A stretch of 64,000 nt of DNA from an uncultured Oscillospiraceae bacterium (GTDB taxonomy: Bacteria > Bacillota_A > Clostridia > Oscillospirales > Oscillospiraceae), in NCBI GenBank assembly GCA_900762245.1, contig CAAFFR010000051.1, forward strand, positions 1-64,000, read 5' to 3'. Of this stretch, positions 25,558 through 34,204 are shown one piece after another (position 1 is the first letter of the stretch; every line of letters starts with the position of its first letter). The position numbers and the translations under genes are program-made. A model generated the notes under the pieces. The model made no database searches. It was not told the origin of the DNA and saw only the letters and a list, made by a program, of their open reading frames with translations.

Positions 25558-25614
25558 GACCTCCCTTCTTCTATTGCTATCAGTTTACCATAACAAAACG
25601 CGGAATGGGAGGTC
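25558..25614 (-). promoter_or_regulatory. inverted repeat that can hide the rhaB ribosome site
   Basis: On the minus strand GACCTCCC (25614-25607) is followed 41 bases later by GGGAGGTC (25565-25558). The second copy is the Shine-Dalgarno of rhaB, so pairing would block it. As TTTTC follows, the same hairpin could instead end the upstream regulator transcript. Confidence 0.45.
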
Positions 25615-25647
25615 CTATATTTTCTAAAAAAGTGTCCTTTCTTGCAG

Positions 25648-26601
25648 TTACCGTTTGTCACGGTAATGCTTCGGAGATTTTCCGTATGTACTGGCAAAGA
25701 TTTTGTGGAAGTAACTGATGTTTTCGTAGCCTACCGCAACAGAAATATCCGATACTTTTCTGTCCGTATTTTTCAGAAGAAAAGCCGCCTGGGCGAGCCG
25801 CTTTTCCTGCACCAACTGGGTATAGGTTTTACTTGTTTTCCGTTTGATCTCCCGGGAGAGCCAGCTCTGGTCGTAATGCAGCTGATCTGCTATTTCAGAA
25901 AAGCTCCCTGCGGCATAGTTGGTCTCAATATAACGCAGAACTTTAAAAACTGCAGCATCCTCCTGATCGTCTGTCAGCAGGGTTTCGGTGTGTCCGGTCA
26001 GCTGCAGGAACAGCAATGCCATGGTCATCTGACTCATTTTTCGTTTAATAGGTGTTTCCTGAATCAGTGTCCACAGCAGATTTTCCACAAGATTTTGAAT
26101 GGTTTTTACCTCGGAAACATCAAAATGCAGGAAACCCGGCCCGGTATTCTGTCCACAAAGGCAGTCTACAAGAAATCGACGTAAGGGTGTTTCCTCTTCG
26201 CCAATGAACGAAAGGGTGGTTGCGAAGAAATCCGGCAAAACGATCAGATTCACCGCAACGTCATGCTCCCCTGCTTTGCATACTTCATGGGTAGCGCTTT
26301 GACTGAGAAAAAGCAGATCGCCCTGTTCCAGAACGATTCGCCTGCCGTTCACAACGTGGGTTGTTTCTCCAGCGCACATATACACCACTTCCACATAATC
26401 GTGGGTATGCTCCGGAAAATGGATAAAACGGGTATGGGGGCGGATGGTGATCAGCTTGCCCGATGCAAGAAGCTTTTTGGCATTGATCCTATTGGATCGG
26501 CCCTGCATGTAGATATCCCGGTCAATGGTAGTCCTGCCATCCAGGATGGCACGCTCCTCTTCCGTAATCACACAAAGCTTATCCAGCAGTTCTCTATCCA
26601 T
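25648..26601 (-). CDS. AraC-family regulator with N-terminal cupin, probable rhamnose operon activator
   Basis: 317 residues from the ATG at 26601. A cupin-like sensor (HFPEHTHDYVEVVYMCAGE, then LEQGDLLFLSQSATHE) occupies about residues 40-140, and the C-terminal ~100 residues are the AraC double helix-turn-helix (FSEIADQLHYDQSWLSREIKR, then SDISVAVGYENISYFHKIF). This is the layout of RhaS/RhaR-type regulators. It lies directly upstream of rhaBAD on the same strand, so it probably responds to L-rhamnose. The frame is open to a TTG at 26673, but a good promoter lies between and supports 26601. Confidence 0.85.
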   Translation of the reverse strand: MDRELLDKLCVITEEERAILDGRTTIDRDIYMQGRSNRINAKKLLASGKLITIRPHTRFIHFPEHTHDYVEVVYMCAGETTHVVNGRRIVLEQGDLLFLSQSATHEVCKAGEHDVAVNLIVLPDFFATTLSFIGEEETPLRRFLVDCLCGQNTGPGFLHFDVSEVKTIQNLVENLLWTLIQETPIKRKMSQMTMALLFLQLTGHTETLLTDDQEDAAVFKVLRYIETNYAAGSFSEIADQLHYDQSWLSREIKRKTSKTYTQLVQEKRLAQAAFLLKNTDRKVSDISVAVGYENISYFHKIFASTYGKSPKHYRDKR

Positions 26602-26635
26602 AGATTCGCCCCCCAAACTGACTGTTCTTGCAGAT

Positions 26636-26664
26636 ATAGTATCATATATGTTTTGCATCCGCAA
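26636..26664 (-). promoter_or_regulatory. promoter of the cupin-AraC regulator
   Basis: On the minus strand TTGCGG (26664-26659), 17 bases, TACTAT (26641-26636). It lies 35 bases before the ATG at 26601 and inside the end of the radical SAM gene's 3' side. Confidence 0.45.
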
Positions 26665-26669
26665 GGTTT

Positions 26670-27563
26670 TCAAAGTATCACCACACCCTCACCGCATCGG
26701 ACAGGTTTCGACGTTAGTTGGGTCTGGCTCAGTTTTTTCCGCTTATGGTGAATCATCGAGATCATTCTATCGCGTTCCGTTCCCAGTTCGCCGTAAAGTC
26801 CTACAATATTGGAGGGATGGAGTCCAAAATAGAAACAATCCTGCACATCCAGTGCATTCAGAAATGCTTCCTCCTCTTCCAAATATTCTTCTACTGTATT
26901 TTCCGCGAATTCGCCACTCTCCATTTTGTCGTACAGAGGGCAGCCGGGATCAGCATGAATGGTTCCGGTAAAAATCAGATAGGGTTTTGTTTTATTGATC
27001 AGCTCCGCTGTTTTGACCGCGTTCTCAATGCGCAGCTTGGGACCAGCCGCTCCAAAAATTACATTGGCTCCGTAGTCTATTCCAGCATTTTTCAGACGAA
27101 GGAGTTCATGAATGGCTTCTTCTCCGGAATAGCCCTTATTCATTTGCTGTAGTGCTATGTCCAGTCCGCTTTCCACACCGATATTTAATTCGTTTATACC
27201 CAGCATCCGCAACTGGCGAAGTTCATCATCCGTTTTTGATTTAATATTGTGGATGGAGGCATACATGGAAATGATCTCCACATTGGTGAGCTTTTCATGG
27301 ATCAGTTCTGCAATTGCTTTCAGCCGATCTGCTGACAGCACGAACGGATCCCCGTTTTCCAGAAAAACTCGTTTCACATTGGGGCAAATCGCTCTTGCCT
27401 CTTCCAGGTCCGCAGCAATTTGATTGAAAGGTTCTATCCGAAAAGGTACATCACGATACATGGTGCAGAATGCGCATTTATTGTGAGAGCATCCCACAGT
27501 CACCTGCAGAAGCAGAGAACGGCTCTCAAACGGCGGCCGGTATATGTTTCCTGAATAATTCAT
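26670..27563 (-). CDS. radical SAM protein, COG1032-like
   Basis: 297 residues. The N-terminal cluster motif is TVGCSHNKCAFCTMY, a CX4CX2C spacing instead of the classic CX3CX2C, as in a Firmicutes subfamily of B12-independent radical SAM proteins. A radical SAM TIM barrel follows, with FLENGDPFVL, NIGVESG and NVIFGAAGP strands. The reaction is unknown. The gene sits upstream of the rhamnose regulator and downstream of the DUF1593 gene (11-bp gap), so it may be the last gene of the long minus-strand series. No partner peptide or substrate protein is visible next to it. Confidence 0.8.
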   Translation of the reverse strand: MNYSGNIYRPPFESRSLLLQVTVGCSHNKCAFCTMYRDVPFRIEPFNQIAADLEEARAICPNVKRVFLENGDPFVLSADRLKAIAELIHEKLTNVEIISMYASIHNIKSKTDDELRQLRMLGINELNIGVESGLDIALQQMNKGYSGEEAIHELLRLKNAGIDYGANVIFGAAGPKLRIENAVKTAELINKTKPYLIFTGTIHADPGCPLYDKMESGEFAENTVEEYLEEEEAFLNALDVQDCFYFGLHPSNIVGLYGELGTERDRMISMIHHKRKKLSQTQLTSKPVRCGEGVVIL

Positions 27564-27574
27564 AATTCCTTTTC

Positions 27575-29050
27575 TTACAAAACTGTGACGATGACCTGCT
27601 GATAATGGGTCAGTCGGTGATGTCCACCTGCCTGGGCCTTAACGATGATATGCAGGACATCGCCTTTCTTTGCATGTTCCGGTACTGCGAACACTGCCAT
27701 CCCATCCTGGACATTCAAAACAACTTTCTCTGCCCATTGGGCGCTGACTTCGGAATAAATTCGGAAGGTAATACGTACCCGGGAATCATCCGGGGAGGAA
27801 GCCTGCGCATGCAGTGTGACAGCTTCTCCCGGCAAAACAGACAAGTCCGTTCCCTCTGTCACCTGCAGGCTGGGCGCGTGCTCGCCCTTTTCAAAGCTGT
27901 CTGCTGCTGCCCATGCAATTCTTGCAGCAAAATCACGCTGGATATCCGCAACATAGGGCCACATAGACTCCGTAAGCACTGCTTCTCCGTTACAGTCAAC
28001 GTACATATCCTTGGAAACATCCCAGATATTCAAGACCTCTCCCTTGGAATTTACTTCTCCGGGAACCATATGATAACGTCCGCCGATGCCGCCGTAGGAA
28101 AAGTCCTCCAGCGTTCGGAAGCCCCAGTTAAATAAGGGGAAGAACGTGGGAGAGTCTCCTTCAGACAGAAAATCATAGGGTTTTCCCGCCGGAAGGCCCA
28201 TTCTGGAGCCAAACCACTGATCAACAATATTGGGGTTGGAACCGAACTGGCAGAATACTTCCTCACCCTCATAGTGGTTTCCGTCCAGCCATGTGCAATA
28301 GCCCCCTGCCAGTGCACTTTTCCCATTCAAAATCTCCCGCTTCATAAATTCCGCGCGCAGGGAGTCTTTGCTCTCGCCCTCCGGCATGGTGAGCCAGGAA
28401 TACGCATAGCTGCCCATTTGCAGGGTTTTTACAAACTGGATACCGGGCCATTTTTCTGCCAGATAACCCCGGTAGGTCTCGTCCTGCTCGCCGCAGGCGG
28501 TGATCACGACCTTTCGGGTGATCTTTTGCCGCATTTCGGACCATTCGGGGGTATTTTCATATTCCCCTTCAATATCCATCAGCGCCCGGGCAATGGTATT
28601 GCAGCCGCCCCAGGCCTGTAGATACAGTGTGCGCTCGTCGCTGTCCATGATCGCCTTTCGAATCAGCTCGGAGCCTTCCGTGGGATGCTCCACTTCACCC
28701 TTATAGCCAACATTGCCAACCTTTGTGATACTCCGCAAATAATCGGATGTGGGATATCCTTGCGCATGGAGGATCAGGTTGGGATAGTCCTTTTCGTAAT
28801 CATCGATCACCTCGAACATCCAATCCGCGCCGGGCCAGCGGTGGGGTTCATCATAGGACCGTTTGAAAGGATGGTCTGCCTTCTCCGTATTATATTTAGC
28901 ATCAGCACCGGGGACACCCTTCCAATGGTACATAGAAGAGGTCAGTATGATGCCCTGCAACTCCACTTCATTGCAGTAAAACAGAAAATGACGCAGGGAA
29001 TTCTGATCGTCTACTTCCGCATCCTGGGTAATGATCGTCCGAATTTTCAT
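27575..29050 (-). CDS. DUF1593 (nucleoside-hydrolase-like) protein
   Basis: 491 residues. The N-terminal ~300 residues show the DUF1593/Sde182 fold related to nucleoside hydrolases: IITQDAEVDDQNSLRHFLFY (the Asp pair is the expected metal or catalytic site), ILHAQGYPTSDYL and LQAWGGCNTIARAL. A beta-sandwich domain of about 90 residues ends the protein (LSVLPGEAVTLHAQASSPDDSR). No signal peptide, although many homologues are secreted. I chose the ATG at 29050, because the long frame upstream overlaps the next gene. Related proteins are linked to plant-polymer breakdown, but the reaction is not known to me. Confidence 0.72.
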   Translation of the reverse strand: MKIRTIITQDAEVDDQNSLRHFLFYCNEVELQGIILTSSMYHWKGVPGADAKYNTEKADHPFKRSYDEPHRWPGADWMFEVIDDYEKDYPNLILHAQGYPTSDYLRSITKVGNVGYKGEVEHPTEGSELIRKAIMDSDERTLYLQAWGGCNTIARALMDIEGEYENTPEWSEMRQKITRKVVITACGEQDETYRGYLAEKWPGIQFVKTLQMGSYAYSWLTMPEGESKDSLRAEFMKREILNGKSALAGGYCTWLDGNHYEGEEVFCQFGSNPNIVDQWFGSRMGLPAGKPYDFLSEGDSPTFFPLFNWGFRTLEDFSYGGIGGRYHMVPGEVNSKGEVLNIWDVSKDMYVDCNGEAVLTESMWPYVADIQRDFAARIAWAAADSFEKGEHAPSLQVTEGTDLSVLPGEAVTLHAQASSPDDSRVRITFRIYSEVSAQWAEKVVLNVQDGMAVFAVPEHAKKGDVLHIIVKAQAGGHHRLTHYQQVIVTVL

Positions 29051-29064
29051 ATTTGTATTCCTCT

Positions 29065-30549
29065 CTATTGTTCCTTTGTCATCATCGGATTTGCTATCCG
29101 GCTGTGATTTTCCAGTCCTGCCGTTTCTCCGCGGAAAACTGCCGCCTCGATGGCATCTTTCATATCCTCTTTCAGTAAATGCCCCATACAGACGAGCCGC
29201 TGGGCATCCTGGGAAATCAGCTCCCGGTAATGTTGCAAATCGCAGTACAGCTCCTTCAGCATTTCGGGGGAAAAGGGTTCCTCCCGGCCCGCAAGCGCAT
29301 TGAACACCTTTCTTCCCGTCGCAAAGCTTACCCGCTCCGACCAGCAAAGATATCTGCATACCGGATAATTCACCATAGGTGTACGCAAACCGCCCATGCT
29401 GTTGCCAAATGCATCCTTTTGCACACGTCCATTGTCATCCTGAAGCATACGCTCATAGCTTTTCGGTGGGAAACCCGTTTCCACCCATTGATACAGATTG
29501 CGCAGCGCGACATGGAATGCAAAATATTTGGGGTAATTATTTTCGATGAAATCCGGCTTGGGTGGACCTCCGGGTGGCATCCCCATTGCCTTTGCTATGT
29601 CGTCATCAAAAGAATTGTATGCCGCGCAGGTATCCACAGCATCATGGCAGCCTCCGGCAATATCCATATAGCGGTATCGAAAAGCCGGTTCATCACTATC
29701 CACCCTGCGAGATGTATATCCGCCAAAGCCAAATTCATCACTGCATTCGCTCTCTGTATTGAGTTCGATCACCGGGGCAGGTGCCCGGTTCAGCCGCTTT
29801 TGATATCCATCCACCGGAGCAGAGCTTTCATATCGATTCAACGGTGTGAAAAGTGTGCGTACGCCTCCTGCCAGGAGGTATCCGTCATAGGCATGATCGT
29901 CCAGCTTTTCAAAGCTCGTTATAAATTGTGTCATATAGCTGCAGGACTGGGACCACCCGGTGAGATAAATGTATTTCACATTCCAGTCTTTCAGCGGGTT
30001 GATCTCCCGCTTCTCTTTGAACAACTGGGCTGTCTCTTTCAGTATATCCCATATATAGCCCGTTTCCTGATCCTGCGGTCCAGTCCAAAACGGCGGGACA
30101 TCATTTTGAGGAACCGGTTCTTTAGATGGATTCGGCCACGTCAGTTCTCCATAGCGGCGCTCGTCAAACCGTTTCAGTGCGGTAAATACATTGGGCTTGC
30201 TTGTTATCCCCACAAAGATATCCCCATGCCGCATCAAATATCGGTAGGATTCTGCCCACACGCGATCAATATCAAAATTGGCGGTAGAATTAACGACCTC
30301 CACAACTACTCTGCCGCTGAATCTCCCCATGTCTAACGGAAGGCGCATTGTCATACGGTTTGTATATGGCATGTCCCTATATTTTACAGCAGGGGTGTTG
30401 TCATCACCTGTTTTATAAATATTGGCGGTTCCATAAATGATAAATTCTCGCTCTTCATAGTCATAGGAGGCCATATTGCAGCGTTTTACCGCACTGGTAA
30501 AGAAATGGGAATCCTCTGTATCATACAGTTCTTTTATTTGACAAATCAT
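29065..30549 (-). CDS. alpha/beta hydrolase (Abhydrolase_10-like) family protein
   Basis: 494 residues. The nucleophile elbow is GWSQS in YIYLTGWSQSCSYM near residue 215, with a His in the region of GGCHDAVDTC as a candidate for the triad. The N-terminal beta-rich part (MTMRLPLDMGRFSGRVVVEV) is typical of this family. Such enzymes hydrolyse esters or lactones, and the substrate here is unknown. The ATG at 30549 has aaggagat upstream, and the longer frame crosses two hairpins. A terminator-like hairpin lies between it and the membrane-protein gene, so it may have its own promoter or be partly attenuated. Confidence 0.7.
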   Translation of the reverse strand: MICQIKELYDTEDSHFFTSAVKRCNMASYDYEEREFIIYGTANIYKTGDDNTPAVKYRDMPYTNRMTMRLPLDMGRFSGRVVVEVVNSTANFDIDRVWAESYRYLMRHGDIFVGITSKPNVFTALKRFDERRYGELTWPNPSKEPVPQNDVPPFWTGPQDQETGYIWDILKETAQLFKEKREINPLKDWNVKYIYLTGWSQSCSYMTQFITSFEKLDDHAYDGYLLAGGVRTLFTPLNRYESSAPVDGYQKRLNRAPAPVIELNTESECSDEFGFGGYTSRRVDSDEPAFRYRYMDIAGGCHDAVDTCAAYNSFDDDIAKAMGMPPGGPPKPDFIENNYPKYFAFHVALRNLYQWVETGFPPKSYERMLQDDNGRVQKDAFGNSMGGLRTPMVNYPVCRYLCWSERVSFATGRKVFNALAGREEPFSPEMLKELYCDLQHYRELISQDAQRLVCMGHLLKEDMKDAIEAAVFRGETAGLENHSRIANPMMTKEQ

Positions 30550-30571
30550 ACTGTTATCTCCTTTTTGAAAA

Positions 30572-30599
30572 TTGCCGGGCGGGAGTTCCCACCCGGCAA
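30572..30599 (-). terminator. terminator-like hairpin before the alpha/beta hydrolase gene
   Basis: ttgccggg and cccggcaa form an 8-bp stem. Read on the minus strand it is followed by TTTTC and lies 22 bases before the hydrolase ATG. Confidence 0.55.
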
Positions 30600-30601
30600 C
30601 T

Positions 30602-30630
30602 GTCAGGGAAACGAGGAAAATTTCCCTGAC
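30602..30630 (-). terminator. second hairpin, after the membrane-protein gene
   Basis: gtcagggaaa and tttccctgac form a perfect 10-bp stem 14 bases past the stop of the membrane-protein gene. With the next hairpin it makes a tandem block that may lower read-through. Confidence 0.5.
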
Positions 30631-30643
30631 GTGAGCAGGCAAA

Positions 30644-31279
30644 TCAGGTAAATATCTTTTCAGGCAAAAATTCCAGCTTCTTTTTCAGCCACCGGGCGAT
30701 AAAACCCACCAGCACAGAAGCAATGACCGTTCCTTCCCGAACGCCCATGAGTTTTCCGGTGCAAAGCAGTGATACAGCTGCTGCAAGCAAGGAAATCGTC
30801 ACATCAAATATGATTTTAGTGACGCCAAATTCCGTTTTCCACCGTTGCACCACGCATCTGACAAAGGATTCCCCAGGCAGCATGATCACGTCCGCCAACA
30901 CTTCCAGATACACGCTGACACCAACCACCACGCAGCCGATCAGCACCACCAGCAGTTTTTCCGGGTAGGTCTGGGGATCAACAAAGGAAAAGACCGGCAT
31001 GGCCAAATCAATGAACCATCCAAACAGGATCGAAACAGGGATCTGCAGCGCATGCTCCGGCTTAAAATCCTTACCCAAAATGACCAACTGTGCAGCAATC
31101 AGCACCAGGCTGAACAAAATGGTAAATACGCCCATGGAGATTGGAAAGATCAGGCTCAGCACACACGGCACGGAGGAAATACAAGATGTTCCTAAATTCC
31201 CCTTTGTCACCAGTACCACACCAACAGAGCTGATGAACAAACCCAGCAGCTGGATCAAATAGCGTTTTACTCTCTCCAT
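30644..31279 (-). CDS. YitT/YczE-like integral membrane protein
   Basis: 211 residues with about five hydrophobic segments and a basic C-terminal tail (ARWLKKKLEFLPEK). The start VKRYLIQLLGLFISSVGVVL and the segment LVTKGNLGTSCISSVP match the DUF6198/YczE-type membrane proteins common in Firmicutes. Function unknown; transport or export has been suggested for the family. It lies 7 bp downstream of the bicupin gene and is likely co-transcribed with it and the reductase. Nothing shows that it moves the aglycone, but its place in the series makes transport of a small organic compound a fair guess. Confidence 0.65.
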   Translation of the reverse strand: MERVKRYLIQLLGLFISSVGVVLVTKGNLGTSCISSVPCVLSLIFPISMGVFTILFSLVLIAAQLVILGKDFKPEHALQIPVSILFGWFIDLAMPVFSFVDPQTYPEKLLVVLIGCVVVGVSVYLEVLADVIMLPGESFVRCVVQRWKTEFGVTKIIFDVTISLLAAAVSLLCTGKLMGVREGTVIASVLVGFIARWLKKKLEFLPEKIFT

Positions 31280-31286
31280 GCTTGAT

Positions 31287-32231
31287 TTACAGATGGCAGC
31301 CCGTCACATAGCAGCGGTATTTCCGCTTAAACTGCTGCATAAACTCGGTATCCTCCAGCTTTTCGGGTTGGAAAGCTTTCAGAGAATCCAGATCCTCCAT
31401 CATGGCCAGCAGGTCCGTCTCTCCGCCGTAGTCCAGAACATGGGCATCCTCCAGCACACGGATAGAATGGGCATGGTAGGGCGGAATATGGACCAGGCAG
31501 TCCGGGCCTGCCACAAAGGTCTCGCCCAGTACAGTTACCTCCAGCGCACCCTCCATCACATAGTAAAGCTCCCAGTTGGCATGAGGGTACGAATAATCCA
31601 CCTGAAGGCCCTGCTTCACATGGGCTTCCCAGATTTCTTTAACGCCGTTGGTCTCCCACTTGCCGATCTTCAGTTTGATATGGAAGCCCTCGCCACTGTA
31701 CTCGGAGTAGGCAAATTCCGGAGTGCGGACTTCGTGCATGGTATGCTTGTCCACATCTACAGGAACAGGGGGCTGACGGGTCAGCTGCTTATGTCCCCCC
31801 CGGTACATATCCATGAACTCCGGATCCTCACGGAAGTGGGGGTAGTTCTGGGTGATGGTATTCTTGTCCATGATACCCTGGGACATATTGATCTCCTGGA
31901 ACAGTTCCCGCCAAATGGTGCCCTCTTCCAGGAACTTAAAGCCATGGGAGGTATAAGGAACCAGATGGATGATATCTCCTGCGTTGGCCACGAACCGCTT
32001 GCCGCGAATCACACATTCCACACTGCCCTTTGCGATCTGGAAGGTCTCATAGCCCTTCTGGTGCTGATGATACCCAACGGTAGCACCTTCGTGGTAGATG
32101 GTATCGCTCATTTCGTCCTTTTCATAGGGACCCTGAGGAAAGATAAAGTCGTTGACTACCTGAGTACCCTCGTCCCAGTGGCGGAGCCAGTCTTCAGGCT
32201 CATTCATTCGGATCAAAAATTTATGGTACAT
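31287..32231 (-). CDS. bicupin domain protein
   Basis: 314 residues with two cupin domains. The first has a full metal site: His, His and Glu in YHQHQKGYETFQIAKG, and the second motif with a His in GDIIHLVPYTSHGF. The second (PHANWELYYVMEG, then PDCLVHIPPYHAHS) keeps fewer ligands. Bicupins include oxalate decarboxylases, flavonol dioxygenases and sugar isomerases. A dioxygenase role is unlikely in a strict anaerobe, so isomerase or binding functions are open. The gene is sandwiched between the Old Yellow Enzyme gene and the membrane-protein gene with gaps of 12 and 7 bp, so it belongs to the same transcript. Confidence 0.75.
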   Translation of the reverse strand: MYHKFLIRMNEPEDWLRHWDEGTQVVNDFIFPQGPYEKDEMSDTIYHEGATVGYHQHQKGYETFQIAKGSVECVIRGKRFVANAGDIIHLVPYTSHGFKFLEEGTIWRELFQEINMSQGIMDKNTITQNYPHFREDPEFMDMYRGGHKQLTRQPPVPVDVDKHTMHEVRTPEFAYSEYSGEGFHIKLKIGKWETNGVKEIWEAHVKQGLQVDYSYPHANWELYYVMEGALEVTVLGETFVAGPDCLVHIPPYHAHSIRVLEDAHVLDYGGETDLLAMMEDLDSLKAFQPEKLEDTEFMQQFKRKYRCYVTGCHL

Positions 32232-32243
32232 AAAATTACCTCC

Positions 32244-34190
32244 TTAAATATCCAGTGCGGCATGGTAGCCCTGGTAAACGGCATTGGTGATATTGGAAAC
32301 CCGGGCGCAGTTGCCGATCTCCCGAACCCAGGGAGCGCAATCCCGAAGCTGCATAACGGCATCCCGGTTAGAGCGCTGACCGACAGCGCAGATAATTGTC
32401 TTTCCGGGGATCAGAACTTCTTCGCCCGACCCGTTTCGGCAGACAAGCCCATCCTCCGTCACTCGCAGGCCCGCGTGATTTAAGTGAACAGTGGTGTACT
32501 TCTCCACATTCTGCATCAGAATGGGCCTGTGACGGATGTTGCAGTCCACTGCCAGCGCATCCCGCATCTCCACGATGTGGACCTGTTTGCCCTCCATCCC
32601 CAGATGGACGGCGCATTCACAGCCTGCCAAACCGCCGCCCAGCACAACCACGGAGTCGGAAACCTTGTTTATATTCAAGTAGTAATCGTTGACGATAACC
32701 ACATTCTCTCCGTCAATGCCGGGAAGGGGCGGCACGACAGGACTGCTTCCCACTGCAAGGATCAGCGCCTCGGGAGCAAGTTCTTCCAGAAGTTCGGGAG
32801 TTGCCGGGGTATTCAGCCGGACATCCACGCCCAGCTTCTCCAGCTGCCGGGCGAAGGTAAGTCCCAGCTGATACATTTCATACTTGAAGGATACTGCCTG
32901 CTCGCATTTCAGGATGCCACCCAGTGCATCGGTTTTCTCCAGAAGGGTCACATGGTGTCCCCTCTGGGCCGCGGTAATGGCTGCCTTCATGCCGCCAACA
33001 CCTCCGCCAACGACCACCACACGCTTTGCCTTTGCCGCAGGACGAACCTCCATGCCCTCGCACTCTCTGCCAATGAGAGGATTGACCGTACAACGGCGGG
33101 TACCGGTAGTGGGCCGCTCTGCCATACAGGTAAAGCAGCGCAGGCAGCGGACGATCTCATCCTCCTGTCCAGCGACCACTTTATTGGGAAGCTCCGGGTC
33201 AGCAAGCAATGCTCTCGCCATCTCCACCACATCTGCCTTGCCGGAGGCGATGATTTCCTCCATCTGAGCAGGATCATTCAGCGCACCGAGGGTGGCAACG
33301 GGCTTATGTACGTGCTTCTTGATCTCCGCTGCCAGATACACATTGGCACCGTGGGCCGCAAACATCGGAAGGTGGGTATTGAAGAAGCCGAACTGGTAAG
33401 AACCGGCGGACACATGGATCAGATCCACCAGGTCCTCCAGAGCTTGGGCGATCTTTACACCGTCCTCCAGGGTATAGCCACCCTCAAACAGCTCAGAACC
33501 GCTCATGCGCATCTCAATGGGAAAGCCGGGGCCCACCGCATTGCGGACGCTCTGCAGAACCTCCTGTGCAAAGCGCAGGCGATTGTCAAAGCTGCCGCCA
33601 TATTCGTCGGTACGGTGGTTGAATGCCGGAGACAGGAACTGATTGATGAGCCAGCCGTGACCGCAATGGACCATGACCATCTGAAAGCCTGCCCGCTTGG
33701 CAAGAGCGGCAGTATCGCCGTAGGCCTTGATGATATCATCGATCTGTTCCTTCGTCAGTGCCTTGACTGGGATGCCGTCAGGCCGAACCCAGTCACTGGG
33801 GCCGTACTGCGTCAGTCCCCTTTTCTTATCCTTATCCACCAGATAGGTGCCCGCATACTGACCGGAGTGGCTCAGCTCCACGCTGGGCACTGCGCCGTGC
33901 CGGGAAATAGCATCGGCCAAAAATGTCCAGCCTGCCAGACAGCCGGGAGTTTTCATATCTAAATGGAACATATGGGAAGCATCCGTTTCCGGGTGCACCA
34001 CCAGTTCGCTTGCTGTGACCGCTGCCGCACCGCCCTTTGCCCGGAGCTCATAAAAGCCCGGGGTTCTGGGACCCACGGAGCAATCCGCGTTGATATCCGT
34101 GCCGCCCATGGGCGCAGCGAACATCCGGTTTCGGAACGTCACCCTGCCCAGCGTAATGGGACTGCACAAATGGGGATATTTTCTTGTCAT
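32244..34190 (-). CDS. Old Yellow Enzyme/FadH-type NADH:flavin ene-reductase
   Basis: 648 residues in the 2,4-dienoyl-CoA reductase layout: an N-terminal FMN TIM barrel (residues 1-~340, with HGWLINQFLSPAFNHRTDEY as substrate-side motif), a cysteine cluster CLRCFTC...RRCTVNP for a 4Fe-4S centre, and FAD/NAD(P) Rossmann domains (KRVVVVGGGVGGMKAAI near 390, then VVVLGGGLAGCE). The Cys spacing is CX2CX2C, one residue shorter than the textbook CX2CX3C. Family members reduce C=C bonds of unsaturated acids, bile acids (BaiCD/BaiH) or flavonoids. Next to rhamnosidases this suggests reduction of a plant aglycone; that is inference. It precedes the bicupin gene and follows a GH78 gene. Confidence 0.87.
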   Translation of the reverse strand: MTRKYPHLCSPITLGRVTFRNRMFAAPMGGTDINADCSVGPRTPGFYELRAKGGAAAVTASELVVHPETDASHMFHLDMKTPGCLAGWTFLADAISRHGAVPSVELSHSGQYAGTYLVDKDKKRGLTQYGPSDWVRPDGIPVKALTKEQIDDIIKAYGDTAALAKRAGFQMVMVHCGHGWLINQFLSPAFNHRTDEYGGSFDNRLRFAQEVLQSVRNAVGPGFPIEMRMSGSELFEGGYTLEDGVKIAQALEDLVDLIHVSAGSYQFGFFNTHLPMFAAHGANVYLAAEIKKHVHKPVATLGALNDPAQMEEIIASGKADVVEMARALLADPELPNKVVAGQEDEIVRCLRCFTCMAERPTTGTRRCTVNPLIGRECEGMEVRPAAKAKRVVVVGGGVGGMKAAITAAQRGHHVTLLEKTDALGGILKCEQAVSFKYEMYQLGLTFARQLEKLGVDVRLNTPATPELLEELAPEALILAVGSSPVVPPLPGIDGENVVIVNDYYLNINKVSDSVVVLGGGLAGCECAVHLGMEGKQVHIVEMRDALAVDCNIRHRPILMQNVEKYTTVHLNHAGLRVTEDGLVCRNGSGEEVLIPGKTIICAVGQRSNRDAVMQLRDCAPWVREIGNCARVSNITNAVYQGYHAALDI

Positions 34191-34204
34191 AGTTCACACC
34201 CCTG

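Noticed and set aside
29051..29359. Upstream extension of the DUF1593 frame
   Set aside because: Overlaps the end of the alpha/beta hydrolase gene in another frame; the ATG at 29050 has a ribosome site and fits the family.
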